A stretch of DNA of 64,000 nt from Sphingomonas changnyeongensis (GCF_009913435.1 NZ_CP047895.1:310001-374000), one strand, 5' to 3'. Shown: positions 16,800 through 24,781, numbered from the stretch's first letter. Numbers and translations are program-made. Notes: a model not told the origin generated them from the letters alone.

Positions 16800-17210
16800 C
16801 TGCGTATCGAGGGAACCGCCGCGCTGCTTCAGGCCCTGATCGCCGTTCATCCGGCGAAGCGGGTCGATGCGCCGCAGTTCCAGCCCGGCGCAGCCCCGCC
16901 GCCCCCCGCCGGGCAGAGCGCGGTCAGCCCGCCCGTCCAGTCGGTGCAGATGCTGGTGGCGCTGGCCGCCGCCGGGCCGGAACCCGACCGCCGGGCAGAG
17001 ATTGCCCGCCAGGCCGAACAGGGCGTCAATGCCCTCGAAACGCTGCACCGCGCGCTCATCGCCGGCACTGTCGGCCCGCAAAAGCTGCGCGAACTGCGCG
17101 AATGGACGCGCCGGCGCGACCGCTCACCGGATACGGCGCTGTCGACGCTGCTCGACGAGATCGAGCTGCGCATCCTTGTTGAACTCGCCAAGCTCGAACG
17201 GCGCGGCTGA
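16800..17210 (+). CDS. fliX: FliX, class II flagellar assembly regulator (probable CTG start)
   Basis: FliX is the small trans-acting partner of FlbD that couples early basal-body assembly to later flagellar transcription. Read from CTG at 16800 the protein is 136 residues and begins (M)RIEG, the conserved FliX opening. It has a Pro-rich linker (about 24-48), then SVQMLVALAAAG, QGVNALETLHRALIAGTVG and the C-terminal signature LLDEIELRILVELAKLERRG. A perfect AGGAGG at 16789-16794 lies 5 bases before the CTG, and no ATG, GTG or TTG sits at that place. The first in-frame ATG (16944) would remove the conserved N-terminus. Divergent from flgI, as in other alphaproteobacteria. Confidence 0.82.
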   Translation: MRIEGTAALLQALIAVHPAKRVDAPQFQPGAAPPPPAGQSAVSPPVQSVQMLVALAAAGPEPDRRAEIARQAEQGVNALETLHRALIAGTVGPQKLRELREWTRRRDRSPDTALSTLLDEIELRILVELAKLERRG

Positions 17211-17282
17211 ACGGCGACGCCGCGACGCTGTCGCCGCGTTCTTGCGCCCTCTTCTTCTTGTCTGTCGCCGGTAGCGGCGCGC

Positions 17283-18356
17283 TTACGCCGCCTTGCGCTT
17301 GCGGGCGAGGCTCATGACGTAGGAGATGATCTCGGCAACCGCCGCATAATGCTCGACCGGGATCGGCCGGTCGATCTCGGCGCTTGCATAAAGCGCGCGG
17401 GCCAGCGGCGGGCTTTCGATGATCGGCACATCGGCCGCGCCCGCGACCTCGCGGATCTTGAGCGCGATGGCATCGACGCCCTTGGCGACGACGATCGGCG
17501 CGCGCATCGCGCCATGTTCATATTTGAGCGCGACCGCATAATGGGTCGGGTTGGTGACGACGACGCTGGCCGTCGGCACCGCCGCCATCATCCGCTTGCG
17601 CGCACGCTGGAGACCGATCTGGCGCTGGCGCGCCTTGACCTTGGGGTCGCCGTCGCTTTCCTTATGCTCGTCCTTCACCTCCTGCAGCGTCATGCGCATC
17701 TTGGCGAGGAAGGCGCGGCGCTGATAGACAAAGTCGAACGCGGCGATCGCCCCGACCAGCACCAGCACGCATTTGACCAGCGTGACGACCAGCGCGGCGG
17801 CGGTGCGCGCAATCTCGATCGGTTCCATGCCAACGAGCGAGTCGATGGCGGCGGCATGCGGCCACAGCACAAACACGCCGATGGCGATGACCGCGGCCGA
17901 TTTGGCCAGCGTCTTGGCGAACTCGACCAGCCCCTGCTTGCCGAAAATGCGGCTGAAGCCGGTGAACGGATTGAGCTTGCTCCATTTGGGTTTGACGCGC
18001 GCCCAGGCGATGGTCGGCATGCCCTGCGAAAACCCGACCAGCAGGGCAAAGCCGAACAGCACGGCCAGCACCGGGCCGATCGCCATCATCAGTTCTGCTG
18101 CAATGTGGATGGCGAAGCGGCTGGCATCGAGCGGATCGAGCCGGATCTGGTCGGCATTGCTCCAGATCCGCACCGCCATCCGCGCCAGCGCGGTCAGCGC
18201 GCCCAGCCCCAGCGATCCGAGCACGGTGAACATGGCCGCGAACATGATCGCATGGCGCATTTCCGGGGCGGTGGCGACATCGCCCTTCTTGCGCGCATCC
18301 TCGAGCCGCTTGGCGGTCGGCTCCTGGGTTTTCTGATCCTTGTCGGCCTCTGCCAT
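17283..18356 (-). CDS. flhB: Flagellar type III export protein FlhB
   Basis: FlhB is the export-gate component that switches substrate class after self-cleavage. The 357-residue protein has a charged N-terminus (AEADKDQKTQEPTAKRLEDARKKG pattern), about four membrane segments (35-210) and a cytoplasmic domain with the autocleavage motif NPTH at 269-272 (TNPTHYAVALKY). The C-terminal domain continues normally (VAKGVDAIALKIREVA; ENPPLAR-type stretch read here as ESPPLARALY). It is the last gene of flgC-fliE-fliQ-fliR-flhB and starts 3 bases after fliR stops. Confidence 0.97.
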   Translation of the reverse strand: MAEADKDQKTQEPTAKRLEDARKKGDVATAPEMRHAIMFAAMFTVLGSLGLGALTALARMAVRIWSNADQIRLDPLDASRFAIHIAAELMMAIGPVLAVLFGFALLVGFSQGMPTIAWARVKPKWSKLNPFTGFSRIFGKQGLVEFAKTLAKSAAVIAIGVFVLWPHAAAIDSLVGMEPIEIARTAAALVVTLVKCVLVLVGAIAAFDFVYQRRAFLAKMRMTLQEVKDEHKESDGDPKVKARQRQIGLQRARKRMMAAVPTASVVVTNPTHYAVALKYEHGAMRAPIVVAKGVDAIALKIREVAGAADVPIIESPPLARALYASAEIDRPIPVEHYAAVAEIISYVMSLARKRKAA

Positions 18357-18359
18357 CGG

Positions 18360-19115
18360 TCAGGCGAAGCCGTTGCTCATCCATTCGGCAAAGGATGCCG
18401 AAAAGGCGGTGAGGATTGCCCCCATGGTGACGGCGAGCAGCGCGATGCCGATCAGGATGTTGAGCGGCTGCGCGATGAAGAAGATCTGGATCGCGGGCGC
18501 GAGCCGCGCCGACAGGCCGAGCGCGACGTTGAACACGATGCCATAGACCAGAAACGGCCCGGCGATGCTCACCGCCAGCATCATCGCCTTGCCGGTGGTC
18601 GCGACCGCCAGCCGCGCCAGTTCGCCGGCATCGGGCACGACCCCGAGCGGGAAAAACTCATAGGAGCGCACGATCGCCGCGATCCACATGTGATGCAGGC
18701 CCATCGCCATGCAGAACAGCACGGCGGCGAGCGCGATCAGCTTGGCGAGCAGCGGCGTCTGGCCGCCGAGCGAGGCGTCGAACACCAGTGCCGAGCTGAG
18801 CCCGGTCTGCAGGCTGATGATCGCCCCGGCCATGATGATCGCCTGGAACAGCAGCTTGACGAGCATGCCGAGCGCAAGGCCGATGCCCAGTTCGACCAGC
18901 ACCAGCCCAAGCAGCTGCGCATCATTGCCGGCCACGGGCAGGACGCGCGCCGACAACAGCCCCCACAGCGCCGCCGTCATGCCGAGCGCGCCCATCAGGC
19001 GCAGGCGCATCGGCACCGCATCTTCGGAAAACACCGGCAGCAGCATCAGCACCGCGCCGACGCGCGCGAACAGGATCAGAAAGCCGGTCGCCTGGACGGG
19101 CAGATCGGCATACAT
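18360..19115 (-). CDS. fliR: Flagellar type III export protein FliR
   Basis: FliR is part of the FliPQR core of the export gate in the inner membrane. The 251-residue protein has about six hydrophobic helices and the family opening region FLILFARVGAVLMLLPVFSED. A middle stretch ELGIGLALGMLVKLLFQAIIMAGAIISLQTG is characteristic. It starts 4 bases after fliQ stops and is followed by flhB. Confidence 0.95.
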   Translation of the reverse strand: MYADLPVQATGFLILFARVGAVLMLLPVFSEDAVPMRLRLMGALGMTAALWGLLSARVLPVAGNDAQLLGLVLVELGIGLALGMLVKLLFQAIIMAGAIISLQTGLSSALVFDASLGGQTPLLAKLIALAAVLFCMAMGLHHMWIAAIVRSYEFFPLGVVPDAGELARLAVATTGKAMMLAVSIAGPFLVYGIVFNVALGLSARLAPAIQIFFIAQPLNILIGIALLAVTMGAILTAFSASFAEWMSNGFA

Positions 19116-19119
19116 AGGC

Positions 19120-19383
19120 TCAGCCCTTCACGATCCGGCTGACAATCTCGGCCATGAAGCCGGACAGCGCCTGCCCCATCATCGGCAGCGTCATCAGCAG
19201 CACGACACCCATCACCAGGATCTTGGGAACGAAGGTCAGCGTCATTTCCTGGATCTGGGTCAGTGCTTGCAACAGGCCGATCGCGACGCCGGTGATCAGC
19301 GACGCGATCAGCAAGGGGCCGGAGACCGCCAGGATCAGCATCAGTGCTGCCCTGGCGATCTCCATGACATCGGCTGCCGCCAT
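19120..19383 (-). CDS. fliQ: Flagellar type III export protein FliQ
   Basis: FliQ packs around FliP and FliR in the export gate. The 87-residue protein is a two-helix membrane hairpin with the typical pattern LILAVSGPLLIASLITGVAIGLLQALTQIQEMTLTFVPK in shortened form at residues 16-54, and a second hydrophobic helix after it. Length and spacing from fliE (1 base) and fliR (4 bases) fit the fliE-fliQ-fliR order. fliP is about 2 kb away, on the opposite strand. Confidence 0.95.
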   Translation of the reverse strand: MAAADVMEIARAALMLILAVSGPLLIASLITGVAIGLLQALTQIQEMTLTFVPKILVMGVVLLMTLPMMGQALSGFMAEIVSRIVKG

Positions 19384-19384
19384 G

Positions 19385-19714
19385 TCAGATCTGCATCCGC
19401 ATGATGTCGGTATAGGCGTTGACCACCTTGTCGCGCACCGCGATCACCGTATCGAGCGCGGTTTCGGCCGCGCCGATCGCGGTCACGACGTCGATCAGGT
19501 CGCCCTTGCCGGCCACCTGGGCGGCGCTCGCCGCTTCGGCGGTGCGCAGGCTGTCGGCGGCGTTCGACACCAGATTGTCGACCATCGCGCCAAAGCCGCC
19601 TTCCTCGCCGGCACTGGCCCCGCCCGCAGCGGCAGCGCCGCCGGTCTTCAGCCCCGTCCCGACCCCGAGCGCGCGGCCATAGGCCGACGCCGCATCAAGT
19701 GCGCCAAGCGACAT
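19385..19714 (-). CDS. fliE: Flagellar hook-basal body adaptor FliE
   Basis: FliE joins the MS-ring/export gate to the rod. The 109-residue protein has a Gly/Ala-rich N-terminus (1-40) and the conserved C-terminal helical half with AAQVAGKGDLIDVVTAIGAAETALDTVIAVRDKVV and the final YTDIMRMQI, typical of FliE. It follows flgC after 23 bases. Confidence 0.94.
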   Translation of the reverse strand: MSLGALDAASAYGRALGVGTGLKTGGAAAAGGASAGEEGGFGAMVDNLVSNAADSLRTAEAASAAQVAGKGDLIDVVTAIGAAETALDTVIAVRDKVVNAYTDIMRMQI

Positions 19715-19737
19715 AGTGATACTCCTGTAAGTGGCGA

Positions 19738-20148
19738 TTATTTGATCAGATCGATGGTGCGCATCGTCATCGTGCGCGCGGCCTCGATGGCGTTGAGATT
19801 GGCCTCATAGGACCGCTGCGCGGCGCGCATGTCGGCGCTTTCGACCAGCCCGTTGACATTGGGGCGCTGGATATAGCCCTGCGCGTCCGCCGCCGGATGA
19901 CCCGGCTGGTAGATGCGCTGGAACGCCGATTTGTCGGTGGTGATGGTGCTGACCTTGACGCTGGTCGCGCCCTCGGCACCCTTCACATCGGGTTTGAACA
20001 CCACGACGCGGCGGCGATACGGGTCGCCCCCCGGCGTGCGCGCCACCGAATCCGCATTGGCGAGATTCTCGGCGATCACCCGCATCCTCAGGCTCTGCGC
20101 CCTGAGGCCGGATGCTGAGATATCGGTACTGGTCTTCAGGTCCATCAT
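19738..20148 (-). CDS. flgC: Flagellar proximal rod protein FlgC
   Basis: FlgC is a proximal rod subunit. The 136-residue protein has the rod N-terminal motif DISASGLRAQSLRMRVIAENLANADS, a middle YRRRVVVFKPD region, and the C-terminal axial motif SADMRAAQRSYEANLNAIEAARTMTMRTIDLIK in the expected place. It heads the leftward flgC-fliE-fliQ-fliR-flhB unit, with a CTATAAG element 39 bases upstream. Confidence 0.95.
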   Translation of the reverse strand: MMDLKTSTDISASGLRAQSLRMRVIAENLANADSVARTPGGDPYRRRVVVFKPDVKGAEGATSVKVSTITTDKSAFQRIYQPGHPAADAQGYIQRPNVNGLVESADMRAAQRSYEANLNAIEAARTMTMRTIDLIK

Positions 20149-20186
20149 CAGGCTCCCGCCGGGGACTGCCCGGCCGCTTCCCCCTC

Positions 20187-20193
20187 CTTATAG
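20187..20193 (-). promoter_or_regulatory. CTATAAG element upstream of flgC
   Basis: Minus-strand CTATAAG, preceded by CAAAATCTGC, lies 39 bases before the flgC start. The opposite-strand element for the fliN2 unit, preceded by GAAAATCTCTC, is only about 43 bases away. Confidence 0.5.
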
Positions 20194-20235
20194 GCAGATT
20201 TTGCCTAGTCGGGCCGGGCAGGCGGAAAATCTCTC

Positions 20236-20242
20236 CTATAAG
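20236..20242 (+). promoter_or_regulatory. CTATAAG element upstream of fliN2-fliO-fliP
   Basis: CTATAAG lies 23 bases before the ATG at 20265, preceded by GAAAATCTCTC. It is divergent from the flgC element and has the same flanking sequence. Confidence 0.5.
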
Positions 20243-20264
20243 TCGAGGTGAAAGGGAGACCGCA

Positions 20265-20497
20265 ATGTCGGCGCTTGAAGAAGTCAGCGTACAAATGTCG
20301 GTGGTGCTGGGCTCGACCCGCCTGCCCATCCGTCACATCCTTACCATGGGCCGGGGGCCATGATCCCGCTCGACTGCGGCTATGACGATCCGAGCGAGCT
20401 GCATGTGAACGGCACGCTGATCGCACTCGGCAAGGTGCATGTGAACGGCGACCGCATGTCGCTGGAAATCACCCATATGGTCGAACGGGGCGGCTGA
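20265..20497 (+). pseudogene. Second FliN/SpoA-domain motor-switch-like protein, one frameshift
   Basis: Joining two frames gives a short FliN-like protein of about 77 residues: SVQMSVVLGSTRLPIRHILTMGRG in the first frame, then MIPLDCGYDDPSELHVNGTLIALGKVHVN and MSLEITHMVERGG in the second. This is nearly a bare SpoA domain, without the acidic N-terminus of the fliN at 7.6 kb. The break is at a G5 run (20353-20357). A sixth G restores GRGAMIPLDC. As it stands the frame stops at 20363. The end overlaps the fliO start (ATGA-type), so the gene was clearly translated as part of fliN2-fliO-fliP. I favour an assembly error. Confidence 0.75.
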
Positions 20498-21147
20498 TGG
20501 ACCTGTTCGCACTCATGCGGATGCTGGGGGCGCTGCTGCTGGTGCTCGGTCTGATGGCGGTGGGGCTGTGGGCGGTCCGGCGCTATAATCTGCGCCTGCC
20601 CGGCCGGTTCGGCGGCCATCAGCCGGGGCGCATCGAACTGGTGGAGCGCACCGCGCTCGACGCGCGCCGTTCGGTTGCCCTGCTGCGCCGCGACGGGCGC
20701 GAGCATCTGATCCTGATCGCGCCCGAGGGCAATCTGGTCATCGAAAGCACGATCCTGCGCGACGATATCGACCATGCGGCCGAGGCAGAGCGGCTGCGCA
20801 TCGCCGAGGAAAAGCGCGCCGCCGCAGCCGCCGCCATGGCCCAGACCAAGGCCGAGCTGGCGCAGATGCGCGACAGCTTTGCCCAGATGGTCGACGGCGC
20901 GCGCGACCGGCTGGCCGAACATACCGCCCCGGCATTCACCCTTGCGGGCGATGCGATCGACAGCGTGTCGGCGCTGGCCGGGCTGGTGCTGCACGGGCCG
21001 GACATGCCGGTTGCCGGTGACGCGGCGCCCGAGGCGGAAGCGCCGGTTGCTGCCGCCCCTGCCCCTGCGGCACCGCTGACGGTCGTGCAGATGACGCCGA
21101 CCGCGCCGCGCCGCGTGCGCCGCCGCAGCCTCGCCAAGGCGGCCTGA
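20497..21147 (+). CDS. fliO: FliO-like flagellar export protein
   Basis: FliO helps assemble FliP into the export gate. The 216-residue protein has one N-terminal membrane segment (about 7-27), then a cytoplasmic beta-rich FliO domain (RIELVERTALDARRSVALLRRDGREHLILI, residues 48-77), followed by an extra Ala/Glu-rich coiled coil (about 95-145) and an Ala/Pro tail ending RRVRRRSLAKAA. The tail is longer than in minimal FliO. It overlaps the stop of the FliN-like gene and precedes fliP by 2 bases. Confidence 0.85.
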   Translation: MDLFALMRMLGALLLVLGLMAVGLWAVRRYNLRLPGRFGGHQPGRIELVERTALDARRSVALLRRDGREHLILIAPEGNLVIESTILRDDIDHAAEAERLRIAEEKRAAAAAAMAQTKAELAQMRDSFAQMVDGARDRLAEHTAPAFTLAGDAIDSVSALAGLVLHGPDMPVAGDAAPEAEAPVAAAPAPAAPLTVVQMTPTAPRRVRRRSLAKAA

Positions 21148-21149
21148 AC

Positions 21150-21899
21150 ATGCGGTTTTTGAAGCTGATGCTGCTGGCGGTGTGCCTGCTCGCGCCCAGC
21201 CTCGCCTGGGCGCAGGCGGCGGGCGCCGATGCCGCGGCCGGCGCATCGGCGACGATCAGTCTGGGCGAAGGCTCGCTGACCAGCCGGGCGATCCAGCTGG
21301 TCATGATGCTGACCGTGCTGTCGCTGGCGCCGGGCATCCTGATGACGGTCACCTGCTTCACGCGCATCGTCGTCGCGCTGTCGCTGCTGCGCACCGGGAT
21401 CGGCGCGCCGGGCGTGCCGCCCAACCCGGTGCTGATCAGCCTGGCGCTGTTCCTGTCGTTTTTCGTGATGACGCCGACCTTCGAGGCGGCGTGGCAGAAC
21501 GGCGTCAAACCCTATAATGACGGGCGCATCACCGAAGAGGTGGCGTTCGAACGCACGTCGGAACCGTTCCGCCAGTTCATGCTCACCCATGTCCGCGCCG
21601 ATGATCTGAAGCTGTTTTCGGACCTGTCGGGAAAGCCGGTGCCGGCGGCAAAGACGCCGCTGTCGACGCTCATTCCCGCCTTCATGATTTCCGAACTGCG
21701 CCGGGCGTTCGAAATCGGCTTTCTGCTGCTGCTGCCCTTCCTCGTCATCGACATGGCGGTGTCGGCGATCCTGATGGCGATGGGGATGATGATGCTGCCG
21801 CCCCCGTCAATCTCGCTGCCGATGAAGATCATCTTCTTCGTGCTGGTCGATGGCTGGGCGCTGATCGCCGGCTCGCTGGTCCGCAGCTTCGGCACCTGA
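21150..21899 (+). CDS. fliP: Flagellar type III export protein FliP
   Basis: FliP forms the pore of the export gate. The 249-residue precursor has a signal peptide (RFLKLMLLAVCLLAPSLAWA, cleaved near residue 22) and the family signatures VTCFTRIVVALSLLRTGIG, NPVLISLALFLSFFVMTPTF and FLVIDMAVSAILMAMGMMMLPP. The length is typical. It is the last gene of fliN2-fliO-fliP and converges with the PilZ gene of the chemotaxis operon. Confidence 0.97.
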   Translation: MRFLKLMLLAVCLLAPSLAWAQAAGADAAAGASATISLGEGSLTSRAIQLVMMLTVLSLAPGILMTVTCFTRIVVALSLLRTGIGAPGVPPNPVLISLALFLSFFVMTPTFEAAWQNGVKPYNDGRITEEVAFERTSEPFRQFMLTHVRADDLKLFSDLSGKPVPAAKTPLSTLIPAFMISELRRAFEIGFLLLLPFLVIDMAVSAILMAMGMMMLPPPSISLPMKIIFFVLVDGWALIAGSLVRSFGT

Positions 21900-21941
21900 G
21901 GCGGGACGGCGAGCGACGGCGACGGCCGCCGGGAACCGGTG

Positions 21942-22583
21942 TCAGCCTGCGCCGTCGACGAGTGCGGAACCCGCCAGCCAGGCGTCGAGGACGTCATAGG
22001 CCAGCGGTTCGGCAAAGGCGATGCCAACCTCCTCGCCCACCCAGCGGACGGTCGCCGCCTTGGCGGGCAGGCCCGGCACATGGATCTGGAGCACGTCATT
22101 GGGGCGCGGGGCGACCGGGATCATGATCTTGGCCCCGCCCAGCGAGATGTCGCACAGCCGCCCGGTCAGCCGCCGCCCGCGCAGCTCGACGGTCACCCGC
22201 GCCGTCGCCGCCACGCGCGGTCCGCGCGGCTGGCGGCTCTTCAGGATGCGGCTGACCGGCGCGGGCGCGGGCGCGACCAGCGCCGCCACCGCAACCGGCG
22301 CGTCGAACGACATGCCTGCCCGGCCGCCCTCCGCCCAGACGATCAGCCCGTCGAGCGGCGGATGGTGGCGGACCTCGACGCGCACCCGGTCGGCCGGGCG
22401 CAGCGCCACCGATGTTTCCAGCATCAACCCGGTTTCCGACAGGTTGCGGATGCGGCACAGCGCCTCCTGCCCGGCGGCGACCAGCTTGGCGACGATCAGC
22501 AGCGAGACGGTGCGCTCGGCGCGCGGCCGGGCCGCGCCGGACGCCGGCCCGGCGGGATCGAAGCCGCGCGGCTGATAGGTCAT
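21942..22583 (-). CDS. Tandem PilZ-domain protein
   Basis: PilZ domains bind cyclic di-GMP, and near motility genes they often act as brakes on the motor. The 213-residue soluble protein has two PilZ copies: the first with RPRAERT (about 20-26) and NLSETG (about 48-53), the second with RGPRVA (about 119-124) and CDISLGG (about 144-150). Both have the RxxxR-type and (D/N)xSxxG motifs in order. It is the last gene of the motA-to-pilZ operon and overlaps the end of the fliL-like gene by 4 bases. A YcgR-like role in motor control is inferred. Confidence 0.8.
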   Translation of the reverse strand: MTYQPRGFDPAGPASGAARPRAERTVSLLIVAKLVAAGQEALCRIRNLSETGLMLETSVALRPADRVRVEVRHHPPLDGLIVWAEGGRAGMSFDAPVAVAALVAPAPAPVSRILKSRQPRGPRVAATARVTVELRGRRLTGRLCDISLGGAKIMIPVAPRPNDVLQIHVPGLPAKAATVRWVGEEVGIAFAEPLAYDVLDAWLAGSALVDGAG

Positions 22584-23032
22584 GACGGATTGGCCTGGAT
22601 GATCGCCACTTTGCGGACCACGCCCGCGCCGAACGCCTTGGGCGCGGCGGCGGCGACGATCTTGCGATAGCCTTCGAGATCGGCGAGCTGCCCGTCCGGC
22701 CCCGCCGCCAGCGGGGTGCGGAAGGTCTGCAGGTTGATCGCATGCAGCAGCAGCGGCATCCGCGCCTTCAGCGCCTCGGCCTGGTCGGCCGGCACCTGCA
22801 GCGCGGCGTCGATCGAGGTGTAGCCGGCCAGCCGCCCGTCGGGAAACACCAGCGGAACGAGCACGACCTCGGTCTTGATGAACGCGAGGTTCGCGTCCTC
22901 CTCGACAGGGGACTTGGGTTTCGCAGGCCCGGCTTCGGGCGCGGGCAGCATCTGGCCGACGCCAAAGGCGGCGCCGCCGCCCACACCCAGGCCGGCAATC
23001 AGCATCAGCGGAAGAAGAAGCGCGGGTTTCAC
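22580..23032 (-). CDS. fliL: FliL-like flagellar basal body-associated protein
   Basis: FliL is a single-pass inner-membrane protein that rings the stator and increases torque or stator stability. The 150-residue protein has an N-terminal membrane anchor (about 3-26, Ala/Gly-rich), a Pro-rich linker and a periplasmic domain starting KTEVVLVPLVFPDGRLAGYTS and ending VVRKVAIIQANPS. Conservation is weak in this family, so the call rests on topology, length and direct linkage to motB (1 base away). Confidence 0.65.
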   Translation of the reverse strand: MKPALLLPLMLIAGLGVGGGAAFGVGQMLPAPEAGPAKPKSPVEEDANLAFIKTEVVLVPLVFPDGRLAGYTSIDAALQVPADQAEALKARMPLLLHAINLQTFRTPLAAGPDGQLADLEGYRKIVAAAAPKAFGAGVVRKVAIIQANPS

Positions 23033-23033
23033 G

Positions 23034-23909
23034 TCAGAACCTGAAGCTGGCGTCGCTCGGCAGCGGCGAGGATTCGGCCAGCAGCACGATGGTGATGCGC
23101 CGGTTCTCGGGCCGCTCGGGCTGATCGGGATAGACGGGCTTGGTCGCGGCGAGCGCGACGACTTCGGAGAAACGGTCGGGCGTCAGCCCGCCGGCGATCA
23201 GCGCAGCGCGCGCGGCGAGCGCGCGGTCGGCCGACAGCTTCCAGTTCGCCTCGCTCTGGCCGCCGGTCGCGTCGGTATGGCCCTCGATCGCGATGCGCAC
23301 GCCGCTCTTGCCGATCTTGCGCGCGACCTCGGTCAGCATGTTGCGCGCATAGGCGTTGAGCACCGCGGTGCCGCCCTGGAACATCGACCGGTTGGCATCG
23401 TCCATCAGGCTGATGCGGAGCCCGTCGCGCGACTGCTGCATCGCGATCGTCTGGCGTTCGGACTTGGGCGTCGTCACCGGCTGGAGCAGCAGCTTCAGCT
23501 CTTCGGCCATCACCCTGAGCGACGGATCGGGCACAGCCGCGCTGCCGCCCCGGGCGGTGCCCTGGGTGGCGGCCTCGGCGGTCGGCTGGCCGTTCGAGGT
23601 CGGGTTGTCGGACTGGGCACGCCGTGTGCGTCCGCCCAGCCCCGGCTGACGGCCGCTCAGGCTCTCGATCGTCTCGCCGGGCTTGCCCGACGCGCTCGAG
23701 GGCGAAAAATATTCGGCCAGGCCCTGCAGCTTTTCCTGATCGGGATCGGCGATCAGCCACAGCAGCATGAAGAACGCCATCATCGCGGTCACGAAGTCGG
23801 CATAGGCGACCTTCCACGCGCCGCCATGATGGCCGCCGCCGACGACCTTCTTGACGCGGCGGATGACAATCGGGCGCGCGTCGGACGAGGATGACGGATT
23901 GGCCGCCAT
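23034..23909 (-). CDS. motB: Flagellar stator protein MotB
   Basis: MotB is the stator subunit that carries the proton-binding aspartate and anchors the motor to peptidoglycan. The 291-residue protein has a basic N-terminus, a membrane segment AYADFVTAMMAFFMLLWLI with Asp38 as the expected ion-binding residue, a variable linker and a C-terminal OmpA-like domain with IAIEGHTDATGGQSEANWKLS and SADRALAARAAL. motA is at the other end of the same operon about 7 kb upstream, an unusual separation. Confidence 0.95.
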   Translation of the reverse strand: MAANPSSSSDARPIVIRRVKKVVGGGHHGGAWKVAYADFVTAMMAFFMLLWLIADPDQEKLQGLAEYFSPSSASGKPGETIESLSGRQPGLGGRTRRAQSDNPTSNGQPTAEAATQGTARGGSAAVPDPSLRVMAEELKLLLQPVTTPKSERQTIAMQQSRDGLRISLMDDANRSMFQGGTAVLNAYARNMLTEVARKIGKSGVRIAIEGHTDATGGQSEANWKLSADRALAARAALIAGGLTPDRFSEVVALAATKPVYPDQPERPENRRITIVLLAESSPLPSDASFRF

Positions 23910-23910
23910 G

Positions 23911-24201
23911 TCAGGCCGCCTTCAGCACGTCTTGCAGACGCCGCTGCATGACCTCGAGCCGGATCTCGGCCACCGCATCCTGGCCACTGATGCCCTCGGC
24001 CAGCCGGTCGAGCAGCCCGGCGGTTTCGGAGATGCGCTGGACGAGCAGGTCGAACGCCTGCAGCTGCTCGGTATATTTGAGCGCCAGATATTCGTCACAG
24101 GCCAGCACATCGGCCAGCTGCTCGATCATCGTGCGCACGTCGCGGATCTCGGTCGCGAGCGCGGTGCACAGCGTGGGGGCGAGGCTGTCGATGTGAGACA
24201 T
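23911..24201 (-). CDS. Small helical protein of unknown function between cheD and motB
   Basis: I do not recognise this 96-residue family. It is acidic, soluble and nearly all helical (EIRDVRTMIEQLADVLACDEYLALKYTEQLQAFDLLVQRISE...), ending RRLQDVLKAA, with no catalytic motif. The start at the ATG 24201 is chosen because the upstream extension reads through cheD. It begins 43 bases after cheD and ends 1 base before motB. Length and helix pattern suggest a four-helix-bundle adaptor or a CheZ-, CheX- or chaperone-like partner, but none is supported by motifs. Confidence 0.7.
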   Translation of the reverse strand: MSHIDSLAPTLCTALATEIRDVRTMIEQLADVLACDEYLALKYTEQLQAFDLLVQRISETAGLLDRLAEGISGQDAVAEIRLEVMQRRLQDVLKAA

Positions 24202-24244
24202 TGAATGATCCCGATCTTGAAGTTTGTCGTTGGTCGCAAAGGGC

Positions 24245-24781
24245 TCAGAACAGTTCGAGATCGCCGCCTGCGGCGACCGGCTTGGGCGGCTTGATCTGGA
24301 TCGGCGGGGCCTGGGCCACACGCGAGCAGCGCGACTTGCCCTCATAGGCCAGAAACTCGACCCGCCGGGCGAAATTGCCGCCGACATCCTCATGCGCGAT
24401 GGCGATGCCTTCGGTCTGGCAGAAACGCCGGGCGAAGCTGGCGTTCTGGCTGCCGATCGATCCCAGCCCGGCGACGACATTGGCGCCGCCATAGATATGC
24501 GCCTTCAGCCGGTCGCGCGACGCGCCGCGCGCCATCAGCGCGTTGATCAGCACTTCCATCGCATGCACGCCGTAACGCTGCATGTCCTGGGGCGACACAT
24601 CATGTCCCGCGCTCGGCTCGCCGAGCAGGAAATGGTTCATGCCGCCGATCCGCGACACCGAATCCTGCAGGCACACCGCAATGCACGAGCCCAGCACCGT
24701 CGAGACGATGACATTGGCCTCGCTGACCACGGCATGTTCGCCCTGGACGATCGGGACACGGCGCATCGCGGCCGCGCTCAT
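24245..24781 (-). CDS. cheD: Chemoreceptor glutamine deamidase CheD
   Basis: CheD converts specific receptor glutamines to glutamates and so tunes receptor adaptation. The 178-residue protein has the catalytic Cys33 in STVLGSCIAVCL and His50 in RIGGMNHFLLGE, the thiol-protease-like pair of the family, plus AHIYGGANVVAG and NFARRVEFLAYEGKSRCSRV. It overlaps the preceding cheY by 4 bases, in the block cheR-cheB-cheY-cheD. Confidence 0.95.
   Translation of the reverse strand: MSAAAMRRVPIVQGEHAVVSEANVIVSTVLGSCIAVCLQDSVSRIGGMNHFLLGEPSAGHDVSPQDMQRYGVHAMEVLINALMARGASRDRLKAHIYGGANVVAGLGSIGSQNASFARRFCQTEGIAIAHEDVGGNFARRVEFLAYEGKSRCSRVAQAPPIQIKPPKPVAAGGDLELF

Noticed and set aside
16944..17210. The ATG at 16944 as the fliX start
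   Set aside because: It would delete the conserved N-terminal half and ignore the perfect AGGAGG before the CTG at 16800.
20265..20497. Programmed frameshifting in the second fliN
   Set aside because: No slippery heptamer or stimulating structure is evident, and the same kind of break appears in unrelated genes, so sequence error is simpler.
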